Shown: positions 20,121-31,437 of the stretch, piece after piece
Layout: each line of letters opens with the position of its first letter
How positions within the stretch are numbered: position 1 is the stretch's first letter
From: Prorocentrum cordatum
Lineage: Eukaryota; Sar; Dinophyceae; Prorocentrales; Prorocentraceae
Direction: 5' to 3'
Assembly: GCA_963575745.1 (NCBI GenBank)
Contig: CAUYUJ010019105.1
Coordinates: 51,001-115,000 of the forward strand
Length of the DNA stretch: 64,000 nt
Notes under the pieces: model-generated
Databases searched by the model: none
Seen by the model: only the letters and a program-made list of their open reading frames with translations
Told to the model about the DNA's origin: nothing
Made by a program: the position numbers and the translations under genes

Positions 20121-20210
20121 TTTTGGCGCTCCGCGCGGATTTCTTGGATCTGCGCTGGGCTCCCCTCCCAGGCACCGATCCAAGGAACCCCGCGCAGAGC
20201 GCCAGCAGTT
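20121..20210. mobile_element. F family, short copy (foldback)
   Basis: TTTTGGCGCTCCGCGCGGAT on the left against a right end reading ..CGCGCAGAGCGCCAG; GGATCTGCGC and a CCGATCC/GGATC core also pair. The longer relatives are 39986-40130 and 42571-42713. The left flank GAACAAAGCACAACC..ACAC resembles the CACAAAC flank of the other copies. Confidence 0.7.
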
Positions 20211-20476
20211 TATGTTTATGTTCTTCTCTTCGAGACGGGGGCGCCGCCGACGCCGACACCGAGGGCAGGGACTGAGCGACGAAGAGCAACGGTCCGCAAG
20301 CGAGACGACGCAGCGATCGCGCGCGGTGTTTTTGTTCTGGATTCTGGAGCGTCGGATCTCAAGGGAGGCGGCCTGGCGTCCCGGATCCGTATGATTTGAT
20401 GGTCCGCAGCGCCGGGATGCATGTGCTGCCAGGGATTGCGGCCGTGTGTGGCAGGGGTGAGAGCATGACCATGTGT
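20211..20476. other. No gene recognised; spacer
   Basis: Unique sequence without a recognisable coding region. Confidence 0.4.
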
Positions 20477-20640
20477 GAAGGGGCCCTGGGACACACACAA
20501 ATAAATACACACAAATAAAAAGGTTCCCAACATTTTCATATATTTTCTGGGCTTTTGTCTTCCCGCCCAATTCCCATATTTTGCTATATTTTCTTCGGAA
20601 TCGACGATTTATTGTGTCTGTGTGTTTTTGTTCCTCCTGA
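20477..20640 (+). mobile_element. P family, copy 3
   Basis: GAAGGGGCCCTGGGACACAC at the left, CGGAATCGACGATTTATTG and TTCCTCCTGA at the right. Same orientation as the other copies, 164 bp. Confidence 0.85.
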
Positions 20641-21137
20641 ATGTGAGCGACGATCGAAAAAGGTTCTTACGCGAGATGGCGTGGCGACCTTGCGCCACGG
20701 CTTACGCGGGCCGCCAGCGCGGCACGCCGCATTGGAGACGAGGGTGCTTGCGCGCGACCTTGCGCCGGCAACTTGCGCGCCAGTGTCGGCGCAGACGACC
20801 CCGCCTTTCTGCGTCGCTCATGTGACCCCGCCTTTCTGCGTCGCTCATGTGCGCCGTAATGTATTTCGAACCAGACATGGCGCCATGTAGCAGGATTGAG
20901 AGCACAGCCACAATGTATTGTCTGTCAGAGGTCGTGGCCGTACGGACCAAACATGTAGCTGGCAGCGTGGCGAGAAAACAAGACCATAATCAGCTGCGAC
21001 ACAAATCTCAAGCGAAACGGCTGCCAAGGCTGCCCGACAGAACGGCCTCGGGCTCCCCGATCCCCCTGTGGTACTCTTCTGTTGTCCGTGTGACCTCCAT
21101 TGATACGCTCTAGCGAAAAGCTGTTAGGGAGCTCGAC
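20641..21137. other. No gene recognised; spacer
   Basis: Contains a short direct repeat of about 25 bp (CGCCTTTCTGCGTCGCTCAT) at about 20802-20821 and 20829-20848. Otherwise unique. Confidence 0.45.
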
Positions 21138-21310
21138 CACAAGAAACCATCCACAAGAAACCCAACCCTGAGACCCCAGGACGTCAATTGATTTTTGGTG
21201 TGGGAACGCCACGCTTTCCATTGCAAAACCATCGAAACCCAAGAAAACCCAGGGCACCCTGGACGCAAGCAGGGCGCTTCTTGAACCCAGGGCGCCCTTG
21301 AGGGAAGCAG
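21138..21310 (+). repeat. E family, copy 1 (dispersed repeat)
   Basis: CAAGAAACCCAACCCTGAGA, TTTTTGGTGTGGGAACG and CAAAACCATCGAAA recur in the same order at 28515-28660. Followed by three short GCAGGGCGC..CTT(G/C) units. Confidence 0.8.
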
Positions 21311-21381
21311 GGCGTTTCTTTGCATGGGCTTCCACTATAAGAAAACAAACTCGGCCAGAGCCCTGCACCCTATCTTGTCAC

Positions 21382-21532
21382 GTCGGGCATGTCCTGCTGC
21401 AGGCGGATGTTGAGCGCAAAGTGGGAAATGGTCCCAAACTCTGCAAAACAAACAAACTAGTTTGAACATCGCCCCCGTATCATTGTTTACTCCTATTTCT
21501 GACTACTCCTCGTGTAAGACGGCGTGCCCGAC
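21382..21532 (+). mobile_element. T2 family, copy 2 (diverged)
   Basis: GTCGGGCATGTCCTGCTGCA at the left and CGGCGTGCCCGAC at the right. The outer GTCGGGCA(T/C)G pairs well; the inner part of the TIR has diverged. Length and inner motif TAGTTTGAACAT match other T2 copies. Confidence 0.6.
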
Positions 21533-21666
21533 TTCACACTGCCGTTTCTGCTCCACTCGTCAAGCCGGGTCGGCCTGTGAAGGTTCCGGGGCCCGATGCC
21601 CGGCGCCAACGCCCGGCTCGAAACCATTGCGGCGCGAGGCCAGGCGCACCTGTTCCCCGACGAGGG

Positions 21667-22065
21667 GAGGAGGAGGAGGAGGAGGAGGAGGAGGAGGAGG
21701 AGGAGGAGGAGGAGGAGGAGGAGGAAGAGACGGAGGACGAAGCGAGAAGATGAAGAGGACGAGGAGGACGAGGAGGAGGAGGAGGAGAATAAGGAGGAGG
21801 AGGAGAAGCAGGAGGAGGAGGAGGAGGGGAAGGAGGAGGAAGAGGAGGAGGATGACGGGGAGGGGGAGGAAGAGGAGGAGGAGTAGTATAACGGGGAGGA
21901 AGATGAGGAGGAGGAGGAGGTGGAATGGGAGGAGCACGAGGAGGAAGCGAAAGGGTGAATAAGGAGGACGAGGAGGAGGATGAGGAGGAGGATCAGCGAG
22001 GAGGTGAAGGAGGAGGACGTGGAGGAAGCGAGGAGTAGGAGGAGGAGAAGCAGGAGGAGGAGGAG
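21667..22065. repeat. (GGA)n with GAA/GAC variants
   Basis: About 400 bp of purine-rich GGA, GAAGAA and GACGAGGAG blocks. Glu- or Arg-rich frames are artefacts. Confidence 0.9.
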
Positions 22066-22274
22066 GAGGCAAGGCGAAGTCGCCAGGATCTGAGGGAAGG
22101 TGGGAATCATCGCCGCCGACGGCGCCCGACCACGACGGCGCCGCAACTGCTGCGGCGACGATGGGCAGCGGCGGGCCGCCTCGGCGCGGAGTGCCTGGCC
22201 CTCGGCGGCCTTGGCGCCTGGGCGCCACGCAGAGGCCTCCGCCAGGGAGCGGCGGAGCCGCACCACCTGCGGCT

Positions 22275-22990
22275 CACTCCTCCTCCTCTTTCTCCTCCTC
22301 CTCCTCCTCCGCCTCCTCCTCCGCCCTCCTCCTCCTCCTCCTCCTCCACCTCCTCCTCCTCTTCCTCCGTCCTCCTCCTCCTCCTCCTCCGCCTTGCTCC
22401 TCGGCCCTCCTCCTCCACCTCATCCGTCCTCCTCGTCCTCCTCCTCCTCCGCCCTCCTCTTCCTCCTCCTCCGCCCTCCGACATCCGCCTTCTCCTCCTC
22501 CTCCTCCTCCTCCTCCTCGTCCTCCTCGTCGTCCTCCTCCTCCTCCTCCTCATCCTCCTCCTCGTCCTCCTCTTCCACCCTCCTCCTCCTCCTCCTCCTC
22601 CTCCTCCTCTTCCTCCTCCACCCTCCTCCTCCTCCTCCTCCTCCTCCTCCTCCTCCTCGTCCGCCTCCTCATCTATCCCCTCCTCCACCCTACTCCACTT
22701 CGTCCTCCTCCTCCTCCTCCTTCCCTCCCCCTCCTCCTCCTCCTCCTCCTCGTCCTCCTCCTTCTCGTCCTCCTCCTCCTCCTCCTCCTCCTCCTCGTCA
22801 TCCTCCTCCTCTACCTCCTCGTCCTCCGCCACCTCCGCCCTCCTACATCTCCTCCTCCTCCTCCTCCTCCTCCTCCTCCTCCTCGTCCCTTCTCCCTCCA
22901 CCTCCTCCACTTGCCCTTCTCCCTCCACCTCCTCCACTTGCTCCTCCCCCTTCACCTCCTCCTCCTCCTCCTCCTCCTCTTCCCCTCGCC
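22275..22990. repeat. (TCC)n with GTCC/CATCC variants
   Basis: About 715 bp of pyrimidine-rich TCC repeat with a duplicated CCCTTCTCCCTCCACCTCCT unit near 22885-22935. With the GGA tract at 21.7-22.1 kb it forms an inverted pair (GGA then TCC) around about 210 bp of unique DNA. Confidence 0.9.
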
Positions 22991-23389
22991 CGCCTCCACC
23001 TCCGCCCCTCGCGCCGATGGCGATCGGGCGATCTGCCACCGAGCAGCGGCCGCAGCCCGCTCCTACTGTCTCTGGCTGAGCGTGCTGGCGCGCTGAGTGT
23101 CAATGACCCCCAGCGCAAGAGGGGGCCCACGACCTCCCAGCGGGCGCGTCCGCCCACCGCCTCCAGCAGCCCGCCAGGCCCCCAGCGCCGCGAGGTCGCT
23201 GGAGGTCCGGGCGCGATGCCACCGAGCACGCCTGCTGCAGCGCTCGGCGGACGAACGGGCCCTGCCGGCTGCCCCGCTGCACCGCGGCCTGCGCCCTGGC
23301 CCCTGCGGCCGCCGCGCGCTGCGCCTCGCCCTCCGCCCTGCGCCTCCACGCGCCCAGGCTTGGGCCTCCTCGCGGTGCCCTCCATCATT
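22991..23389. other. No gene recognised; spacer
   Basis: About 400 bp of unique GC-rich DNA between the TCC array and the P element. Open frames exist on both strands without a nameable domain. Confidence 0.4.
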
Positions 23390-23552
23390 GAAGGGGCCCT
23401 GGGACACACAAATAAGTACACACAAATAAAAAGATTCTCCATATGTTCCTATATCTTCTGAGCTTTTGTCTTCCCCCCCACTTCCCATATTTTCCCATCT
23501 TTTCCTGGGAGTGGACGGTTAATTGTGTCTGTGTGTTTTTTTCCCCTCCTCA
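23390..23552 (+). mobile_element. P family, copy 4
   Basis: GAAGGGGCCCTGGGACACAC at the left; GGGAGTGGACGGTTAATTG and GTGTCTGTGTG at the right. The end is CTCCTCA rather than CCTGA. It abuts the end of the broken gene on the opposite strand. Confidence 0.85.
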
Positions 23553-23555
23553 ATC

Positions 23556-24300
23556 TTGCGGGTTGGGGTGCACCTCCGCATCTCCGTCTCGCAGTGGCTG
23601 AACATGATCGTGCCTCCAGCAGCAAGTCCGTCCCTCTCGTGCCTCGGTGCGCGTGTCGCGGACCATTGCCTGGGCAGGCTGCGCGACGAGCTGGGCCAGG
23701 GAGGTCTCCTGGAGCTGCTGCAGCCACGCGTGATGTCGTCGCCTGGCTCTGCGCCTGGAACGGAATGCTCGGCGACAGATGTCGATCGCCATGTCCAGCG
23801 AATCCCTTGCAGCGTTCTTGTGTCCCGCCATCTCTGCCGCGTCCATGACAAGTGGTCTCAAGGTGGACTCCCAAGTAGTTGGCGACGAATGGCACCCACA
23901 CCTGTTGCAAGTTGGTTGCGTCAGTGCCTTCGTTCAGTGTGCCGGGGTTCTCCATCAAATAGCTGGTGTACTCGCTGAACCTGCCCTCGAGGGTCCACTT
24001 CATCTGCATGGCCTGCTGCCACACGGGATGTTAGTCCTTGTCCATCGGGATGTAGTTGGCCTCCTTCTCCTTCAGGTTGCTCTTGCCATCTGTTAACAAT
24101 CCCTTGTGGCCCCATGCGTTCTGCGTCTTCGCCAACGGCTGCAGCTCGCTGTCGCGCCCGCTTGGTGTACTTGATGGTGTCCTTGCCCTCCGCGTGCTCC
24201 GTCTCGACGCTAGGTATGGGGGGGGCCTCACGTCATCTCACGTCTGCGCCCTTGGCCTGCTCTAGCATCGACTCAATGGAATCGTCCATAACGGCGTTCT
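23556..24300 (-). pseudogene. Broken gene of unknown function
   Basis: Protein-like peptides in three minus-strand frames join end to end if frameshifts are allowed: a DDSIESMLEQAKGAD segment near 24290-24240, an in-frame TGA, then EHAEGKDTIKYTKRARQR, then a frame change to KTQNAWGHKGLLTDGKSN near 24125, a stop near 24031, WTLEGRFSEYTSYLMENPG and WVPFVANYLGVHLET near 24000-23870, then another frame change to MDAAEMAGHKNAARDSLDMA near 23850. I do not recognise a domain; charged helical stretches dominate. It may be a decayed host gene copy or a retroelement ORF1. The GTGAGATGACG after the first segment could be a splice donor, but the implied intron would be only about 32 bp. Confidence 0.4.
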
Positions 24301-25560
24301 CTAATGGTTGGTTAAGTTAGGCTGCAGACTGCCAGTCCCATCCTGCGGAAGAAAGGCTGTGCATGCACTCCTCCTGGTGCTTTCCAGTGGGGCTCGGGCC
24401 TCAGCTGGCCACCAGTCCCCAATGCAGGGTGTCTGGGGTCTGCGTTCTCTTGTCCTCCACAATTCCCTGGAGCCAGACAGAAAGACACGGGACATGAAAA
24501 ACGAGGATAGAGAAGACTGGCAGAGATAAGGGAATGAGGAGGAGCCATCTTCCTCCCCAGCTTCCTTATCTTCCTCCTCTACCTCTCTTCCCCTTCCTCT
24601 TCCGCCTCCTTCACTCCCTCGCCGCCGCAACCTCCTTCTCCTCTGCCTCAACCTCCACACCGCATCTCGTTCTCCTCCTCCTCCTCCTCATCATCATCAT
24701 GTTCATGCTTCCCCCTCCTCTGCTCCCGCTCGTCCTCGCCCCCTCTTCTCGTCATCCTCCGAGTCCGCCTCCTCCGGGAGGAGGGCGCTTCTTCTCCAGT
24801 CCCCATTGCCTCCTGCTCGGCCTCCCTCTCTTCGAAGCTGGCCTGGGCGATCTCGGCCTCCACCTCGGGCGGGTTCGGGGTGAAACTCCTTCTGCCACTC
24901 CTTCCTCTCTTCCTCCGTCCCTCTCCGCTCCTCACCCTTTGACTTCGCCACATCCCCCCTCCACACACACGCAGCTCCTGCTCCCCAGCACTGAGCACTG
25001 CGAGCAGCGGTGTCTCCACGGACGGTTTCTCCTCCTCCTCCTCCTCCTCGTCCTCTCCATCTCGACCTCCTCACCACAAGTTTATCCTCGTCCTCCGCCT
25101 TTCCTCCCCCTCAGCAACCTACAGTCCGTCTACCTTTCTGACTCGCCATCAGGTTCAACACCTCTTCCTCCTCAGGTCGAATAGAAAACAAGTCCCTGTC
25201 GCGTTTCCAGGCGGATCTTTACACTAGATAGGGCGGTTTGGCTGATTCAACCTTTCAGCAATTACACGGATGGAGGCGAATCATTTTCCAATTGAGCTTC
25301 CGCCTTGTCACCGCACGCATTCTTCTCAAACCCTTCGGGAGAACGCGTTTCGAGTGGGAGACATCCCGCGACAAGTCCCCATCCAACAAAAAACAGCCGG
25401 CGCCCAGGGAAAGCCAGGGGGGCTCCCTCTGCCCCCCTCACCCCCCTTTCCTAATCCTTCCCCCTTTGGCCGTTGGCCAACGAAAACGGCAGGCGCCGGC
25501 AAACGACGACTGGCGACGAACGACTAACGAAGAACGACGTTGACCGCTCCGACGCCGACG
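24301..25560. other. No gene recognised; spacer with TCC-rich blocks
   Basis: 24550-25060 has TCC-rich stretches; 24660-24710 is TCCTCATCATC. 24310-24530 and 25180-25540 are unique with no recognisable product. Confidence 0.4.
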
Positions 25561-26788
25561 ACTACGATCATCTCCATCACCATGACACATCATCACCGTC
25601 AGCGTCATCGTTAGCATCATCATCGTCATCATCATCATCATCACTGTCATCACACTCATCGACATCCTCATCATCATCATCATCATCATCAGCATCATTA
25701 GCATCATCAACATCATCGTCATCGTCATCGTCATCACCATCATGAGCACCAGCGCCTTGACCGTAGTCACCAGCACCATCGAATCAGCATCACCATCATC
25801 AGGTTCAGCATCATCATCGGCATCTTTATCCTTAGCATCATCATCGTCATTCCCATCAAAACCATCGCCATCGTCATCAATACCATCATCAAGACAATCA
25901 CCATCAGTATCGTCATCGTCTTCATCATTAGCATCGTCATCATGCTCGTCAACATGCTCCTCCTCCTCCTCCTCATCATCACCGTCATCATCATCAGCAT
26001 CTCAATAACGATCGACATCGTGATCATCATCATCATCACCATCACCATCAGCAGCATGATCACCAAAACCTTCACCATCACCATCACAATCACCACCACC
26101 ATCATCATCATTATCATCATCATCGTGGTGTTCATCATCATCATCATCAAAAAAACCGTTTCCGTAGTCTTCATCGTTATCGTAACCGCCATCATCAAGA
26201 GAATGACCAGCATCACCATCCTCATCATCGACTTCACCATCTTCATCGCCATCGTCATCATTATCATCATGATCACCATCATTATCATCGACAGCATTAT
26301 CATCATGGTGGTCATCGTCAGAAACACCGTCTCCATATTCTTCATCGTCATCGTATACGTCATTATGGAGAGAATCATCAGCAAATCATCATAATCATCG
26401 CCTTCACCGTCGTCATCGTCATTATCTTCATAATCAGTATGATCAGCATCATCGATATCACACTCACCATCATCATCTCGATGAGTATCACCGACACCAT
26501 CACCACAAGATAAATCGTCATCCTCATCATCGCAATCACCCTCATCATCACCATGACCATCGTCATCGTCATCATCCACATCTCTACCGTCGTCATCATA
26601 CTCCCCTTCGACAGCGTCATTATCCTCATCAGCAACATCCTCCTCGTCATCATCATTGACACCAACAACATCACCAATTCATCAAGAGGACACCAATATC
26701 ATCAGCGTCATCATCACCATCATCATAATAACCACCAGCATCATCATCACCATCATCATGCGTGACGTCATCATCATCATCGTCGTGG

Positions 26789-26845
<57 letters not shown>

Positions 26846-27092
26846 CCATGATCCTCATCGCAAACGGCATCGTCATCTCCATCATCGTCACCACCATCAC
26901 CTTCCTTCATCATCACCTTCATGATCGCAATCATCATCATCAACATCATCATCATCATCATCACAATTCTCATCGTCATCGCCACCGTCATCACTAACAC
27001 CATCACGATCAAAATGGTCATACTCGTCACCCCATCATCACCATCATCGTCACCATCTCGATTGCTATCATCGTCGACGTCGGAAGCATCGC

Positions 27093-27149
<57 letters not shown>

Positions 27150-27280
27150 GAGCATCCTCGTCATCATGATTACCGCCAGCACGACCACCACCACTATCAC
27201 CATCACAATCACGATCACAATCATCATCAACATCCTTACCACTACCACCACACCACCATCAGCTTCATCATCGTCGTCAC

Positions 27281-27312
<32 letters not shown>

Positions 27313-27313
27313 G

Positions 27314-27387
<74 letters not shown>

Positions 27388-27395
27388 ATTCTTGT
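25561..27395. repeat. 1.8-kb (ATC)n / (CAT)n array
   Basis: Nearly continuous TCA/ATC/CAT trinucleotide with many third-base variants (ACC, GTC, TTC) that become more regular to the right: 26790-26845, 27090-27147 and 27283-27386 are almost pure. Some 100-150 bp blocks look like diverged copies of each other (the AATGACCAGCATCACC-like block near 26203 against the block near 26364). All long Met/Ile/Asp frames here follow from the repeat. Confidence 0.95.
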
Positions 27396-27600
27396 CATTA
27401 TCGGTGGCGTCGTCGTCGTCCATCGTCGTCATCCCTGTCTTTCGTAGTCGTTGTCGTCGTCCTCGTCCTCGTCTTTGCCGCAGCCGCCGCTTGTCGTCGC
27501 CGTTGTCGTCGCCGGCGCCGCCGGCGCCGCCGGCGCCGCCGTTGTCGTCGTCGTCGTCGTCGTCGTCGACAGCGCAAGCGCCGGAGCCGGCCGTCGTCGT
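27396..27600. repeat. GTC / GCC trinucleotide block
   Basis: GTCGTC and GCCGCCGGC repeats. Confidence 0.85.
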
Positions 27601-28269
27601 TTGCCACTGGCGAGCACGGGGGGGGGGGGGGTGGGGGTTGGAAGGGATTGGGAGTGGGAAGTGGGGCTAGGAATGGTTGAAATCCGTTCCAACGCGGTTG
27701 CATTCCGTCCCATTTTCGATTCAAACCGCCCCCCCTTGCCTCTAGGGCCCCAGGGGGGGGCGGCGAGGCTGGGTTCCCCTTGCAATTTTGGGGGGGCTGG
27801 ACCCCCCCGGTTCAAACACCCCCCCCCTCCTTGCAATCCCCCCGCTCGACCCCCCCAACGCCCCCAACGTCCACAGAACTCTCGAAGCTCCCGACCGCTG
27901 TACGGATGGAGGGGAACTCCTTTGGAGCGTGGGCCTATTGCCTGGCCCTCCCCTGAGAGCTGACCAGCAGCTCGTTGAAAACGGCGCATCGGATGCACGA
28001 CGCGCGCGGGCGGGCCCTGCTCCGGCTCCTCCTACTCCTGCTCCACTCTTCCCCCCATCCTGCGTCTCGGCCTCCCCCATTCCTGCTCTCTCTCTCTCTC
28101 TCTCCTCCCGCTCATGCCCTCCTCCTCGCCTTCCTCGTCCTCTGGCATCCTCCTGCCCCCTCCGACATCCCCCTCGTCGTCCTCGTCCCCAGATCTCAGA
28201 CGTCGTATTGTTTGACAGCATGGGTCCCCACAGGACTAGATCGACCCCTCCCTGGACTGCTGTTTCTCT
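27601..28269. other. No gene recognised; G- and C-run spacer
   Basis: G runs at about 27621-27631 and 27751, C runs at about 27790-27830, and a (CT)n tract at 28087-28104. Unique GC-rich DNA otherwise. Confidence 0.45.
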
Positions 28270-28405
28270 GGAGGTAGGCAGTGGGTGTGGCATAAAAGGG
28301 TGTGGTGCCAATGTTGAATCTGGCAATGCCATCAATGGTAGATAACATCTCGATGTCCACGATCGGCACCGCACCCTTTTATGCCACACCCGTTGTCCGA
28401 CCTCC
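28270..28405. mobile_element. Foldback element with about 28-bp arms
   Basis: GGGTGTGGCATAAAAGGGTG at 28283-28302 pairs with CACCCTTTTATGCCACACCC at 28372-28391 with no mismatch over 20 bp, and the arms continue on both sides (GGTGCC/GGCACC inside; GGAGGT/ACCTCC outside). The loop is about 50 nt. No coding capacity. The only copy seen in the window. Confidence 0.8.
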
Positions 28406-28514
28406 AAGTTTCTTCTCGCGCCTTGTTCTCTGGCAGTCCCGGGGCCCGGCGATGGCCCCACAAACTGAGAATGGCCGACGCAGTCAACCCGTATGAGGAC
28501 GCGCGGCGCAGTGG

Positions 28515-28660
28515 AGGCCAATCCACACTAAACCGTCCACGAGAAACCCAACCCTGAGACCCCAGGATGTCCAGTGATTTTTGATGTGGGAACGTCGCGC
28601 TCAATCGCAAAACCATCGAAATCCACGGCACCCTGGAGGCAAGCAGGGTGTTTCTCGGCA
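28515..28660 (+). repeat. E family, copy 2
   Basis: GAGAAACCCAACCCTGAGAC, TTTTTGATGTGGGAACG and CAAAACCATCGAAA in the same order as 21138-21310. Confidence 0.8.
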
Positions 28661-28879
28661 GGGGCCTCAACAATAACGGATGGTAGGGCCTTGGAGGGCC
28701 CAGCCAACTCTCTGCGAGCGGGGCGCGGCCAGCGAGAGCGGCCAGGGATGGGCCGCAGGGGAAGGACGCAAGGGGAAGCTCGGGCAGTCGATCGTCTTTA
28801 CGACGCAGGTTGACTGTGCAGCACCCCGTCTCGATTGTTTCACAACGAAACGAGGTGGGAGCAAGCCTCCCCCACCCTC

Positions 28880-28922
28880 CTCGTCCTCCTCCTCCTCCTC
28901 CTCCTCCTCCTCCTCCTCCTCG
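28880..28922. repeat. (TCC)n
   Basis: Short TCC tract. Confidence 0.85.
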
Positions 28923-28954
28923 CACGTGAGTCTACATTTGCAGGGTGGCCGCCG

Positions 28955-29895
28955 AACCGATCCGCCCCGGCCGAACCGAACTGGGCCGAACCGGCGCGAT
29001 CCTGTGTGATTTTCAACGCGAACCGAACCGAACCGAACCGGCCGTTTTTGACATTCGAACCGAAACGAACCGGACCGAACAAGCTTCTTCTGACTCCGAA
29101 CCGGGCCGAGCCCTCCCCCCCGAACCGGACCGAACCACCGGAGCGAACTGGAGCGAACCGAAGCACGGAAGCTGCCGGAGCGAATCGGAAACCGAGAGCA
29201 GAAGCCGACCGAAACCGGAGACTGCATCACGTCGGCGACGAGCGCCGTGGGAACGACGGCCCCACTGGGGCCCCCCCCCCGGGCCCCCCCCCAGCGGCCC
29301 CCCCAGCGGCCCCCCAGCGGCCCCCCCCGGGCGCCCTCCCCCGGGGCCCCCCCGGGCCTCCCCCCCCCCCCCGGTGCACTCGCAAACGCAACGAAAAACG
29401 CCACGGGGGGTCCGCCCGACGACGACGACGGCGACCGACAGCGGCGAGGCACCGACGGCGCAAGGAAGCCGTCGGGGCACGCCCCGCTCCCAAGGATCTG
29501 ATCGTCGTCGTCGCCGCCACCGCTGCCGTCGTCGTCGCCTTTTCCTCTTCCGTGCTCAGTCGGATCGGAACCGGAATCGGCATCCGCCCGCCGGGTCGGA
29601 ATCGACACTGGAAAAAGCCAGAAGGATCGGACCAGACGCATCGAAATCGGATCGGATCGGGCCCGGGCCTGCCCCGAACCAGGCCGCCACGACGAACCGC
29701 GCTGTCGCCGAGCTCGCCACATCCGAACCGGACCGAACCGGAAACATATGCACAGCGAACGGGGCCGAACGGAGCGGCACAGTTCACAGCGACGAACCGA
29801 ACCGAACCGAACTGCAAGGGGTCCGACACCGAACCGAACCGGACCGGAGGCACTTCGGAACCTAACCCCTAACCGAACCGAACCGAACTGGGCAT
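28955..29895. repeat. Degenerate CCGAA pentanucleotide array with C-run core
   Basis: CGAACCGAACCGAAC-type units dominate 28960-29240 and 29560-29890. In the middle, 29268-29372 is GGCCCCCC-type runs and 29410-29540 is GAC/GTC repeat. The pentamer is read as Arg-Ser-Val-Arg-Phe-Gly on the minus strand; this is not a gene. Confidence 0.85.
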
Positions 29896-30349
29896 CCCTG
29901 CATCTGTCAGTAATTAGGCCTTCCACACCTCTGCCTGGAGCTGAGCTCGGGCCGCATGAAACGACATCGGAAGCGGGACCCCGCCGCGACAGACACGTAG
30001 AAGAGGGGATGATCATTGTCTACGCTGCAATCACTCGCCGTTCCTCTGCCTGCACCTCCTCGGTTGGGAGGGCCCCAACTTCTTCCATGGAGCACAATCC
30101 CATCATGTGTTATCACGCCTCAGCCAGCACAGCGAAAGGATTGGGACCTCGAACTGCCACCAATCAGTGCCTCCCCACACACACCCACGCCCACACACTT
30201 TTTGCCTCGGCGGCCAGGCAGAGTGACTGCGCCAGCCGAAGGGCGAACGTTGGACGACCAATGGCGAATGAGGCCGCGGTGCACGAGGGGAGGAGGGGAG
30301 GCGCCCTGCGACGGCGGAGAGGAGGATGAAGCCGAGCCCGCTCACAGCG
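29896..30349. other. No gene recognised; spacer
   Basis: Unique sequence of moderate GC, one of the less repetitive stretches here. Nothing recognisable. Confidence 0.4.
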
Positions 30350-30400
30350 GGGCACACGCACGCACGCACGCACGCACGCACGCACCCACGCACGCAACGG
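30350..30400. repeat. (ACGC)n tetranucleotide
   Basis: About 45 bp of CACG/ACGC. Confidence 0.85.
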
Positions 30401-30593
30401 TGCTAAGCAAGCCTGATGCCCGCGGCTCCCCTCGAAGGGGCGCCGACGAGGATGGGGAAGGCCCTCCAGCGAGGCGCCGCAGCGGCCGCGGCTCCAGCAG
30501 CGGCGGGCCCCAAGACGCGGCCGCCAAGATGAAGCTCGAGGCACCCGCTCCAGCGGGCGGAGGCGGCCCCCCCTCTCCAGGGTTGGAGGGGGC

Positions 30594-30664
30594 GGAGGAG
30601 GAGGAGGAGGAGGAGGAGGAGGAGGAGGAGGAGGAGGAGGAGGAGGAGGAGGAGGAGGAGGAGG
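30594..30664. repeat. (GGA)n
   Basis: Pure GGA, about 70 bp. Confidence 0.95.
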
Positions 30665-30699
30665 GGGCCAGGGGGCCTGAGCTGGAGAAGACCAGGGAG

Positions 30700-30845
30700 G
30701 AGATGTCGAGTCCGCCCCAAAGAGGGCCCCCCGAGACTGCCAGCAGGCACCCGAGAGACGCCCCAGGAAGCGCGGAGAGGCCCCCCGAGATGCCTTCACA
30801 GAGGTCTCCAGAGAGTCCCCGAGAGGCCCCCAGAAGGCCTCACCT
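30700..30845. repeat. Degenerate CCGAGAGGCC array (copy 4 of the CCAAGAGG family)
   Basis: CCCCGAGA, CCCGAGAGGCCCCC units with the same 9-12 bp rhythm as 4918-5185. Confidence 0.65.
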
Positions 30846-31221
30846 CACCCGTGGACTTCGTCTTCTCTGGGGGTGGGCGGAATGGCGTAAGCCTCTTGCA
30901 GATGTCCCGACGGGGGGGAAGCGCAAATCCATTCAAAATCGGTCCCGCGTCCATCGGGTGCAACTTTTAACCCCGGGTCCGATCTAAACGGTCCCGGGTC
31001 CCGAACACGACGTTTGGAGGCCGAAGAAGTCAAACAACAAGACAGACAGAAAAACAACACGCAAGCATGCTCGAACCCAGAACCTCGTTCTTCGCCCCGC
31101 CTTCCTCCTCGCCTGAACCATTGCTGGGCCACCTCGGACCCCTAGCTAGCTCCATCTCCATGCTTACGTCTGTTCGGGAGCACGCGTGGTCTCCCCTGAT
31201 CAACGGCCCTCCTCCGCCCGC

Positions 31222-31372
31222 CCCTCTCCTCCTCCTCCTCTTCCTCCTCCTCCTCCTCCTCCTCCTCCTCCTCCTCCCCCTCCTCCTCCTCCTTCTCCTA
31301 CTCCTCCCCCTCCTGCCTCCTCCCTCCTCCTCCTCCCCCTCCTCCTCCGCCCTCCTCTTGAGCCATGTCGGC
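31222..31372. repeat. (TCC)n
   Basis: Pyrimidine-rich TCC block. Confidence 0.9.
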
Positions 31373-31437
31373 ACGAGCAAGGGTACCCCGCGGGCGCGGC
31401 GGGGCACTCTCGCGTCTCCGCCCGCATATGCTTCGAA
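31345..31437 (+). repeat. V repeat, copy 1 (partner 34601-34682)
   Basis: TCTTGAGCCATGTCGGCACG, GAGCAAGGGTACCCCGCGGG and CTCGCGTCTCCGCCCGCAT recur nearly unchanged at 34601-34682. Both copies follow a TCC tract, so the two loci look like copies of one segment. Confidence 0.85.

Noticed and set aside
28960-29890. Telomere-like CCGAA repeats
   Set aside because: The unit is a degenerate pentamer mixed with other repeats, not a known telomere repeat, and it is internal.
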